A stretch of DNA of 64,000 nt from Actinokineospora pegani (lineage in GTDB: Bacteria > Actinomycetota > Actinomycetes > Mycobacteriales > Pseudonocardiaceae). The notes beneath the pieces are model-generated. The model was not told where the DNA came from. It did no database searches and saw only the letters and a program-made list of their open reading frames with translations. The DNA is taken from positions 44,365 through 108,364 of the forward strand of contig NZ_WHOL01000063.1 in the NCBI RefSeq assembly GCF_009745975.1, read 5' to 3'. The position numbers and the translations under genes are program-made. Positions 57,866 to 64,000 of this stretch are shown one piece after another; within the stretch, counting starts at the first letter, position 1, and each line of letters opens with the position of its first letter.

Positions 57866-57992
57866 ACGGTGCCTCCCGGCAAGACGGGGTCTGCTCGGCC
57901 ACGACTGGACCAATGCGCATCATCCCAGATCAGCGACCCCCCGGCCGGGCTCCGCGCGGCGTGCCGCTCGTCACCCTCCGTGGCCTGCGACG

Positions 57993-58589
57993 ATGGACGA
58001 CGTGCCCGACGAGCAGAAACCAGCCGGTCCGCCGCCGAAGAACCGCCTCCTGCACGGCCCGCGCGACATGATCATGTCGCTGGCGGTGCTGCTGGTGATC
58101 ATCGCCGCATTGCTTCTGTTCACCAAGAGCTGCTCGTTCAGCCCCGGCGGCCCCGAGATCGACCAGTCCGCCGCGCCCACCGCAGACCTCTCAGCCGCGT
58201 TCTCCCAGGTGGCGGACACCCTCGACTTCCCCCTCCGCCTCCCCGCCGTCCCAGACGCCTGGCGTCCGAACTCCACCTCCACGGCCCCCGCAGGCCCCAC
58301 GTCGGTGGTCGTCCGCGCGGGCTGGCTGACCGGCGCGGGCTTCGCCCAACTGAGCCAGTCCGCCGCCACCCCGAACACCCTGGTGGAGATCGAGGGCGGC
58401 ACGGGCCCCGCCACTGGATCGGTCGAGATCGACGGAACACAGTGGACAGTGCACCCCGGCCGCCGCGCCGAGTCGGTCTGGGTGACCCGCCTCGGCGACA
58501 CCACCCTGCTCATCACCGGCAGCGCCCCCGAACCAGACTTCCGCACCCTGGCCTCAGCAACCCTCAAGGCCCAGCCGATCACCAAGTGA
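57993..58589 (+). CDS. DUF4245 domain membrane protein
   Basis: A 198-residue protein with a short cytoplasmic N-terminus (PPPKNRLLHGPRDMIMS), one transmembrane helix (LAVLLVIIAALLLF) and an extracytoplasmic domain (about 60-198; FPLRLPAVPDAWRPNSTS, then WVTRLGDTTLLITGSAP). This is the DUF4245 pattern, found divergently next to glpX in mycobacteria (Rv1100). The ATG at 57993 is chosen because it starts the conserved cytoplasmic stretch. Function unknown. Confidence 0.85.
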   Translation: MDDVPDEQKPAGPPPKNRLLHGPRDMIMSLAVLLVIIAALLLFTKSCSFSPGGPEIDQSAAPTADLSAAFSQVADTLDFPLRLPAVPDAWRPNSTSTAPAGPTSVVVRAGWLTGAGFAQLSQSAATPNTLVEIEGGTGPATGSVEIDGTQWTVHPGRRAESVWVTRLGDTTLLITGSAPEPDFRTLASATLKAQPITK

Positions 58590-58659
58590 CCGCCCACGGG
58601 AGAAGACCGGAAGATCGTCCCCGGGGCGCACGAACGGCCCGATCGGCGATGCTGGCCAG

Positions 58660-59070
58660 GTGAGCGAAACCATTTCCTGCGCGTGGCGGGACCCCATCAC
58701 CGACGACGAGATCGCCGACCTCACCCGGTCGCACGGCGGCGACGCCGTCGCAGGCTGGTGGAGCCGGGTCAGCCAGCACAGCCTCGGCTGGGTGGGCGCC
58801 CGTGACGGCGCGGGCCTGCTGGTCGGCTTCGTGAACGTGGCGTGGGACGGTGGACACCACGCCTTCTTGCTCGACACGAAGACCCGGGGCTCGCACCAGC
58901 GCCGGGGCATCGGGGCAGCGGTCGTCGGCTTGGCGGCGGCGCAGGCGCGCGCGGCGGGTTGCGCGTGGCTGCACGTCGACTTCGAACCGGAGCTGCGGCG
59001 CTTCTACCTCGACGCCTGCGGCTTCCGCTGCACCGACGCAGGACTGATCGACCTGACCGCGGGGCGTTGA
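58660..59070 (+). CDS. GNAT family N-acetyltransferase
   Basis: A 136-residue single-domain acetyltransferase. The acetyl-CoA loop is in KTRGSHQRRGIGAAVVGLAA (about residues 69-88, Q/RxxGxG/A motif), followed by WLHVDFEPELRRFYLDACGF, the C-terminal part of the GNAT fold. The GTG at 58660 starts MSETISCAWRDPITDDEI. Substrate cannot be inferred. Confidence 0.88.
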   Translation: MSETISCAWRDPITDDEIADLTRSHGGDAVAGWWSRVSQHSLGWVGARDGAGLLVGFVNVAWDGGHHAFLLDTKTRGSHQRRGIGAAVVGLAAAQARAAGCAWLHVDFEPELRRFYLDACGFRCTDAGLIDLTAGR

Positions 59071-59390
59071 CACGAGCCTCGTCGACCGAGCCACCGGAAC
59101 ACGCTGCCGACCGCTCAACGGTCAGCTCAGAATGAGTTCGCGCAGAACCACTTGGGCCGCTGTGCGGGCCTGCCGCCGACAAGTTCGGCAACCCGGCTTC
59201 CCGCCACATCGGCCAGCCGCAGCCCCTAGGGCGGCGGTGGCGAAGGCGGGTGGGCGCCCACCCGCGGCCCCGGCCGGGTCGTCGGAACTGGAGCCCGCCC
59301 ATGACCTGGGGTGAACACGGTGTGGTCATTGGTGTTGCCCCCGGTCAACACCACCGGCAACGGGCGCCCATGACCATCACAGGCCAGGCC
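59071..59390. other. Intergenic region without a recognisable gene (320 bases)
   Basis: This lies between the GNAT gene and the convergent xseB. Open frames here show no family features. A hairpin GGTGTTG/CAACACC at 59331-59352 lies 39 bases past the xseB stop and may terminate that operon. Confidence 0.45.
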
Positions 59391-59606
59391 CTAGGCGCGG
59401 TCCTCGGACTCGGCGGCGGCCAGCGCCGTCTCCACGCGTTCGCGCGCTCCCGCCAGGTGCTCGTCGCAGACCCGGGCCAGGGCCTCGCCGCGTTCCCAGA
59501 GGGTGAGGGAGTCCTCCAGGGACAGGCCACCGGCCTCCAGTTTCGCGACGACGGACACCAGTTCGTCGCGGGCCTGCTCGTAGCCGGGGGTGTTGTCGCT
59601 GGTCAC
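59391..59606 (-). CDS. xseB: Exodeoxyribonuclease VII small subunit
   Basis: A 71-residue helical subunit of exonuclease VII, which degrades single-stranded DNA. The family core [20 protein letters not shown] followed by [19 protein letters not shown] is intact. The GTG overlaps the stop of the preceding hypothetical gene by GTGA. The large subunit gene xseA lies upstream but is separated by that extra gene, an unusual split. Confidence 0.92.
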   Translation of the reverse strand: MTSDNTPGYEQARDELVSVVAKLEAGGLSLEDSLTLWERGEALARVCDEHLAGARERVETALAAAESEDRA

Positions 59607-60013
59607 CGTGCTGGACTCTCCGTGCGGTTGAGGGCTTGGGCGAGGGACGAGGCCACCACCTGGTCGAAATCGACGAAGGCCTCGGCGAAGTCGGCGCCGT
59701 CGCTGGTGGTGACGGCCTCGGTGATGCGGGCCCTGGCCCGGGCCAGGCGGCTCTGGCGGGCGGGTGCGGCTGGGCCGGTGCAGGCCGAGGTGGCCGCGCA
59801 CAGGTCGTGCAGCCTGCGGGGGAGTTGGTGGCGGCCGGTGTCCGCGCAGCCCGCCAGCAGCGCCGCCCAGACCTCGGCGGCGGCGGCGTCGGCGCGGACG
59901 GCCGACCAGTGGGCCTCGCCCGCCCTGGGGGTCGGGTGCGGGGACACCGCCAAGCGTGCGGCGGTGGTGAGGGTGAGCGGGAGGAAGGTGGGCTCGCGCG
60001 CCGTCCTGACCAT
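59603..60013 (-). CDS. Hypothetical protein inserted between xseA and xseB
   Basis: A 136-residue Ala/Arg-rich helical protein without membrane segments ([55 protein letters not shown]). GGAGG lies eight bases before the ATG. It starts five bases after the xseA stop and overlaps the xseB start, so it is firmly embedded in the exonuclease VII operon. I recognise no family. A role with exonuclease VII is suggested only by position. Confidence 0.7.
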   Translation of the reverse strand: MVRTAREPTFLPLTLTTAARLAVSPHPTPRAGEAHWSAVRADAAAAEVWAALLAGCADTGRHQLPRRLHDLCAATSACTGPAAPARQSRLARARARITEAVTTSDGADFAEAFVDFDQVVASSLAQALNRTESPAR

Positions 60014-60018
60014 CGCGG

Positions 60019-61263
60019 CTACCTCCGTCCTGGGTCGTGTGCGACCACCGCGTGCAGCGCCCCGTCAGCGAGGCGGACGCGCAGCGGTGCGCCCTCGTCC
60101 GCCTCGTCGACCGAGCGCAGGACGCGGGGGGCGCCATCGGCGTCCAGGAGTTGGACGACGGCGTACCCCCGCGCAAGCGTGGCCGCTGGCCCGAGGGTCG
60201 TCAAGCGGGCCCGGGTCGCCGTCAGCGCCGTCGTCTCCGCGGTGAGGCCGCCGAGGACGGCCCGGCGGGCTCGGTCGGTCAGCGAGCGGACCTCATCACC
60301 GCGCCTGACCAGCGGCGTCACCGGGTCGGCGAGCACCGGCCTGCTGCGCAACTGGGTCAGCAGCCGCAGTTCGCGGTCCACCCAGCCGTGCAGGGCGCGG
60401 CGGGCGCGGTCGCGCGCCTGGCGCACCCTGGCCTGCTCCTCGGCCACGTCGGGCACCACGCGCTTGCCCGCGTCGGTCGGGGTGGAGCAGCGCACGTCGG
60501 CGACGTGGTCGAGCAGCGGGGTGTCCGGCTCGTGGCCGATGGCGCTGAGCACCGGGGTGCGGCAGTCGGACACCGCGCGCAGCAGCGCCTCGTCGGAGAA
60601 CGGCAGCAGGTCCTCCACGCTGCCCCCGCCGCGGGCGATGACGATGACGTCGACCTCGGGGTCGCGGTCGAGCACGCGCAGCGCGTCGAGGATCTGCGGC
60701 ACGGCCATCGCGCCCTGCACGGCCACGTTCTCGACCCGGAACCGCACCGCGGGCCAGCGGCCCGTCGCGTTGGCCAGCACGTCGTGCTCGGCGGCCGAGG
60801 CCCGGCCGGTGATCAGCCCGACCTTGCCGGGCAGGAACGGCGGGCGGCGCTTGCGGCGGGGGTCGAACAGGCCCTCGGCGGCCAGCAGCTTGCGCAGCCG
60901 CTCGATGCGGGCCAGCAGCTCGCCGATGCCGACGGCGCGGATCTCGTCGGCGCGCAGGCTCAGCGTGCCGCGGTTCATGAAGAAGGTGGGCTTGGCGTGC
61001 ACGAGCACCCTGGCGCCGTCGGTGAGCGGCGGCTCGTGCGCGCGCAGCACGCCGGTGGAGCAGGTGACCGTCATCGACACGTCGGCGGCCGGGTCGCGCA
61101 GGGTCAGGAACGCGGTGCCGGTGCCGGGCCGGGCGGAGATCTGGGTGAGCTGCCCCTCGACCCACACCGTGCCGAGCCGGTTGACCCACTCGGCGATCTT
61201 GCGCGACACGGTGCGGACAGGCCAGGGGTCCTCGGGGGTGGAACCGGGTTTCGGGTCGGTCAC
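60019..61263 (-). CDS. xseA: Exodeoxyribonuclease VII large subunit
   Basis: The 414-residue catalytic subunit. It has an N-terminal OB-fold (about 15-115; [20 protein letters not shown] and [14 protein letters not shown]), the catalytic domain (about 135-330; [53 protein letters not shown]) and a C-terminal helical region that binds XseB, ending [15 protein letters not shown]. The GTG overlaps the stop of the upstream gene by GTGA. Position matches Rv1108c. Confidence 0.95.
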   Translation of the reverse strand: MTDPKPGSTPEDPWPVRTVSRKIAEWVNRLGTVWVEGQLTQISARPGTGTAFLTLRDPAADVSMTVTCSTGVLRAHEPPLTDGARVLVHAKPTFFMNRGTLSLRADEIRAVGIGELLARIERLRKLLAAEGLFDPRRKRRPPFLPGKVGLITGRASAAEHDVLANATGRWPAVRFRVENVAVQGAMAVPQILDALRVLDRDPEVDVIVIARGGGSVEDLLPFSDEALLRAVSDCRTPVLSAIGHEPDTPLLDHVADVRCSTPTDAGKRVVPDVAEEQARVRQARDRARRALHGWVDRELRLLTQLRSRPVLADPVTPLVRRGDEVRSLTDRARRAVLGGLTAETTALTATRARLTTLGPAATLARGYAVVQLLDADGAPRVLRSVDEADEGAPLRVRLADGALHAVVAHDPGRR

Positions 61264-61898
61264 TTCTGCTGCTCGCGCACCGTCTCGATGCGCCGGGCCA
61301 GCATCCCGGTGAACGACGGCCGGTTCTCCCCGGCGCGCTCGTAGGCCAGCAGCTCCTCCAGGTCGGCCACGGAGAAGCCGCGCAGCCGGGCGCGCAACTG
61401 CGGCAGGGACAGCTCGTCGTAGTTGGGCACGGCGGCGGGGGCGCCCGCGATGGCCTTGCGCTCCTGCTCCCACGGGTCGTCGCCCGCGGCCTCGGCCTCG
61501 AGCGCCGCCTCCTCGGCCGCGCCGTCCTCGTCGGCCTCGTCCTCGATGGGGGCGGGTTCGGGCTCCGGAGCGAGGTCGTCGTCCACGGCGTCTGCGTCGT
61601 CTGTGCTGTCCTCGGCCACGCGGTCGAACGCGGGGCGCGCGTCGTCGTACTCGTCGATGTCCTCGTCGAAGGTCGCCCATTCCGGGGAGTCCTCGGCCGG
61701 GCGCAGCGCCGCGAGCACCTCGTCGCCGCGGATGGCCAGCTCGGTCACCTGCTGCTGGACCCGCATCGAGGCCTGCAGCGCCTGGCTGGCGATGGTCACC
61801 GGCAGCCCGACGAGCTGACCGGGCAGCTCTCGGGCGCGCTCGACGGCGGTCACGGCGAGCCCGGCCGCGAGCCGGACGGGGAGCGGGAGAGACTTCAT
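61260..61898 (-). CDS. Rv1109c-like protein with acidic linker (possible lipid-droplet-associated protein)
   Basis: A 212-residue protein. The N-terminal hydrophobic/amphipathic helix region ([20 protein letters not shown] and onward, about 1-65) is followed by a long Asp/Glu/Ala-rich disordered linker (about 70-150) and a small helical C-terminal module ([20 protein letters not shown] and [14 protein letters not shown]). It is the upstream member of the xseA operon and corresponds to Rv1109c. I recall homologues being named lipid-droplet-associated, but the sequence itself only shows a probable membrane-surface helix. Confidence 0.72.
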   Translation of the reverse strand: MKSLPLPVRLAAGLAVTAVERARELPGQLVGLPVTIASQALQASMRVQQQVTELAIRGDEVLAALRPAEDSPEWATFDEDIDEYDDARPAFDRVAEDSTDDADAVDDDLAPEPEPAPIEDEADEDGAAEEAALEAEAAGDDPWEQERKAIAGAPAAVPNYDELSLPQLRARLRGFSVADLEELLAYERAGENRPSFTGMLARRIETVREQQK

Positions 61899-61987
61899 GC
61901 CCCTTAGCCTGCCCGAACCGGCCGGATCTGCACAGTGAGCCACGGTGGCCTCCTGCCGAGAGCCGGGCCACACGTACCCTGGGAGAC

Positions 61988-62953
61988 ATGAGTGCTCCGA
62001 CCAAGCGCGTGCTGCTGGCCAAGCCGCGGGGTTACTGCGCGGGTGTCGACCGGGCCGTGATCACCGTCGAGAAGGCCCTGGAAACCTACGGCGCACCGGT
62101 CTACGTGCGCAAGGAGATCGTGCACAACAAGCACGTCGTGGAGACGCTGCGCGAACGGGGCGTCATCTTCGTCGACGAGACCGACGAGGTGCCCGAGGGC
62201 GCGCTCGTGGTGTTCTCCGCGCACGGCGTGTCCCCCGCCGTCCACCAGCAGGCCGCCGAACGCAACCTGCGCACCATCGACGCGACCTGCCCGCTGGTCA
62301 CCAAGGTGCACTACGAGGTCAAGCGCTTCGCCAAGGACGACTACGACATCCTGCTCATCGGCCACGAGGGCCACGAGGAGGTCGAGGGCACCGCGGGCGA
62401 GGCCCCCGAGAGCGTCCAGCTCGTCGACACCGCCGAGGACGTGGACAAGGTCGCCGTCCGGGACCCGTCCAAGGTCATCTGGCTGTCGCAGACCACCCTC
62501 TCGGTCGACGAGACGATGGAGCGGGTCAACCAGCTCAAGGGCCGCTTCCCCGACTTGCAGGACCCGCCGTCGGACGACATCTGCTACGCCACCTCCAACC
62601 GCCAGTTCGCGGTGAAGGCCATGGCCCCCGAGTGCGACCTGGTCCTGGTGGTCGGCTCGACCAACTCCTCCAACTCCAAGCGCCTGGTCGAGGTCGCCCT
62701 GCAGGCCGGGGCGCGCGCGTCCTACCTGGTCGACTTCGCCTCCGAGGTCGACGAGGCCTGGCTGGACGGCGTCGACACCGTCGGCGTCACCAGCGGCGCG
62801 TCCGTCCCCGACACCCTGGTGATGGACCTGCTGGCCTGGCTCGACGAACGCGGCTACGGCCACGTCGACGAGGTCACCACGGCCAACGAGAAGATCGTCT
62901 TCGCCCTGCCGAAGGAACTGCGCCGCGACCTCAAGGCCAAGCCCGCGGTCTGA
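61988..62953 (+). CDS. ispH: 4-Hydroxy-3-methylbut-2-enyl diphosphate reductase
   Basis: The last enzyme of the MEP isoprenoid pathway, 321 residues, producing IPP and DMAPP. Three Cys ligands of the iron-sulfur cluster are Cys17 in [11 protein letters not shown], Cys101 in [11 protein letters not shown] and Cys199 in [10 protein letters not shown]. Substrate-binding [16 protein letters not shown] and [11 protein letters not shown] are intact, with the C-terminal [11 protein letters not shown]. It supplies the IPP used by the prenyltransferase at 41.2 kb. Position matches lytB2 (Rv1110). Confidence 0.96.
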   Translation: MSAPTKRVLLAKPRGYCAGVDRAVITVEKALETYGAPVYVRKEIVHNKHVVETLRERGVIFVDETDEVPEGALVVFSAHGVSPAVHQQAAERNLRTIDATCPLVTKVHYEVKRFAKDDYDILLIGHEGHEEVEGTAGEAPESVQLVDTAEDVDKVAVRDPSKVIWLSQTTLSVDETMERVNQLKGRFPDLQDPPSDDICYATSNRQFAVKAMAPECDLVLVVGSTNSSNSKRLVEVALQAGARASYLVDFASEVDEAWLDGVDTVGVTSGASVPDTLVMDLLAWLDERGYGHVDEVTTANEKIVFALPKELRRDLKAKPAV

Positions 62954-62964
62954 GCGAGGCTGTG

Positions 62965-63000
62965 TCCGGGGGCCGGGAGGACATCCTCTCGGCCCCCGGA
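62965..63000 (+). terminator. Strong hairpin after ispH
   Basis: A 16-base arm (62965-62980) pairs with 62985-63000 with one G-T pair around ACAT, 12 bases after the ispH stop. Confidence 0.85.
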
Positions 63001-63316
63001 CCGTCTCCGCCCCTGGTCCCCGCTTCATCCCCAGGTGACGATGGGCCTGTGGATGGATTCCCCGCCGTTCCGCCACTTCTCGGTAACGTTGAAAACGGGG
63101 GTCCCCAGGGCGGTTTGATCTTGAAGGCTGGGGCGAGCCTGGGTTGGGCTGGGCTGAGTCGGTGGGCCGCGGTTGGGTGCCGGGTTAGCCGGACCGCGTC
63201 AGGCCGGGCTGGCCGGGCTGGACTCGTGGAGTCTGAGCCGGGTGAGAACTGGGCTGGCTGCCGAGGCTGGGCCGGGCCGCGTCGAGTTGGCTCGGGTCGG
63301 GCTGAGGGGCCGGAAT
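63001..63316. repeat. Low-complexity GGGCTGG-rich region
   Basis: From about 63120 to 63315 the plus strand consists of irregular repeats of GGGCTG, GGGTTGGG and GGCCGGG with many G-tracts. No reading frame here looks like a protein on either strand. The region lies between the ispH terminator and the terminator of the DUF6542 gene and may be prone to G-quadruplex formation or slippage. Confidence 0.6.
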
Positions 63317-63349
63317 GGCGAAGGCCCCCGGGTGGTGGGGGTCTTCGCC
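63317..63349 (-). terminator. Hairpin terminator of the DUF6542 gene
   Basis: GGCGAAGGCCCCC (63317-63329) pairs with GGGGGTCTTCGCC (63337-63349) with one G-T pair, seven bases past the minus-strand stop at 63357. Confidence 0.75.
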
Positions 63350-63356
63350 AGGGCTA

Positions 63357-63980
63357 CTACGGGCGCGGCTTGCGCGGGGGCTTGCGGTTGGGGTCCCGCG
63401 GGCGCTTGGCCGGTTCCCCGGCCTCGTCGCGCGGAGGGCGCTGCTTGCGGGGCTCCTTGGGCTCGCGCGCCTGCCGCCGCTCCTTCGGGGGGCGCGCGGC
63501 CTTGGGGGGCTCTTCACGGTCGGGGTCGCGCTGGGTGAAGATGCGGGCGATGCCGATGGCCAGGCAGATGGCCGTGGTGATCGCCATGGTGGGGAAGGTG
63601 CTGGTCAGCGGTAGCGCGACGGTGATCAGCAGTTCCTTGAGACCGGACTGGCCCTTGTCGGGGGACAACCATGCCAGCGCGAGGATCGCCGTGACCGCGA
63701 AGATCAAGGGCGGCTGGACCATCGGCCCGAACAGGTTGCGGCGGCGCACCAGGGCGATGGCGGCCACGCAGCCGAGCACGTACCCGCCGGTGTAGACGCC
63801 GCCGAGGGCGGCCGCGCGGTTCATGTCGACGACGGCGGCGACCCCGGACAGGACCAGGGCCACCAGCACGGCGGCCCACCAGGGCAGGCCCCGGGAACTG
63901 CCGAACACCGGTCGCTCGTCCCAGGCGGGCTCGGCGGTGTCGTCATCAAGATCGCCGGGGCGATCGCGAGTCGCGGTCAC
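63357..63980 (-). CDS. DUF6542 domain membrane protein (Rv1111c-like)
   Basis: A 207-residue protein with an acidic N-terminus (about 1-30), four hydrophobic helices (LPWWAAVLVALVLSGVAAVV, LGGVYTGGYVLGCVAAIALV, LIFAVTAILALAWL, and LLITVALPLTSTF into MAITTAICLAIGIARIF) and a very basic Lys/Pro/Arg-rich C-terminal tail of about 55 residues. The membrane part matches the DUF6542 family found beside ispH in actinobacteria. The GTG at 63980 is the first usable start. Function unknown. Confidence 0.8.
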   Translation of the reverse strand: MTATRDRPGDLDDDTAEPAWDERPVFGSSRGLPWWAAVLVALVLSGVAAVVDMNRAAALGGVYTGGYVLGCVAAIALVRRRNLFGPMVQPPLIFAVTAILALAWLSPDKGQSGLKELLITVALPLTSTFPTMAITTAICLAIGIARIFTQRDPDREEPPKAARPPKERRQAREPKEPRKQRPPRDEAGEPAKRPRDPNRKPPRKPRP

Positions 63981-64000
63981 GCCGGTACACGTTAGACCTT

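Noticed and set aside
59331-59352. Small hairpin past xseB as a noncoding RNA
   Set aside because: Seven pairs with an eight-base loop is too little; a weak terminator is the simpler reading.

Overview
This window is high-GC actinobacterial chromosome with strong G/C at third codon positions, many GTG starts, several probable leaderless starts and many GTGA/ATGA overlaps. The gene content points to the order Pseudonocardiales: XRE-DUF5753/DUF397 regulator pairs, a DUF3558 lipoprotein beside a type VII-like small protein, mycothiol chemistry (Mca), GuaB1 and a DivIVA-like protein. No gene fixes the genus. I judged all functions by reading translated sequence, without database searches.

Layout. 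0-4 kb: a dipeptide/oligopeptide ABC transporter operon (two permeases, two ATPases) followed by a secreted subtilase. 5.8-7.8 kb: a DUF397 gene, an XRE-DUF5753 regulator and two small membrane proteins. 8-11.8 kb: an S10-type carboxypeptidase, a family-5 uracil-DNA glycosylase, type II NADH dehydrogenase and an unusual tRNA with anticodon UAA and a short variable loop. 12-16.7 kb: a MerR regulator, then a tight three-gene oxidoreductase set (EphD-like hydrolase/SDR fusion, PF10118 protein, 2Fe-2S reductase). 16.7-21.9 kb: a coiled-coil DivIVA-like protein, a class E/F-type sortase with an adjacent surface protein that lacks LPXTG, and a BI-1/YccA protein. 22-25.4 kb: a broken VapBC pair, thiolase, methyltransferase and an isolated four-repeat type I-E-like CRISPR array. 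25.4-35.1 kb: SGNH hydrolase, transsulfuration genes cbs and metB around a Pro/Gln-rich membrane protein, hpd with a divergent Lrp regulator, greA, DUF4307 and mca. 35.1-39.9 kb: a Pnkp-Hen1 RNA repair cassette plus another methyltransferase. 40-44 kb: hemolysin III-like protein, CoA-binding protein, short cis-prenyltransferase and PIN-PhoH. 44-53.8 kb: accessory genes including a secreted SGNH lipase, an ABC-2 exporter, guaB1, LysE, an ATP-dependent DNA ligase, a second XRE/DUF397 pair, and a type VII-like/DUF3558 pair with a decayed tandem copy. 53.8-64 kb: fumC, a ferredoxin reductase-like protein, glpX, DUF4245, a GNAT, xseB-xseA, the Rv1109c-like gene, ispH and DUF6542.

From about 22.8 kb to the right end, the order thiolase, SGNH, cbs, Pro-rich protein, metB, greA, DUF4307, mca, small membrane protein, hemolysin III, Z-prenyl synthase, phoH2, fumC, glpX, DUF4245, xseB, xseA, Rv1109c-like, ispH, DUF6542 closely follows my recollection of M. 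tuberculosis Rv1074c-Rv1111c. The CRISPR array, hpd/lrp, pnkp-hen1 and most of 44-53.8 kb therefore look like insertions into an old conserved backbone. The best candidates for a second look are the Pnkp-Hen1 cassette with its extra methyltransferase, the short-variable-loop UAA tRNA, the hairpin-U tract in the greA leader, the sortase pair without a sorting motif, and the orphan CRISPR array.
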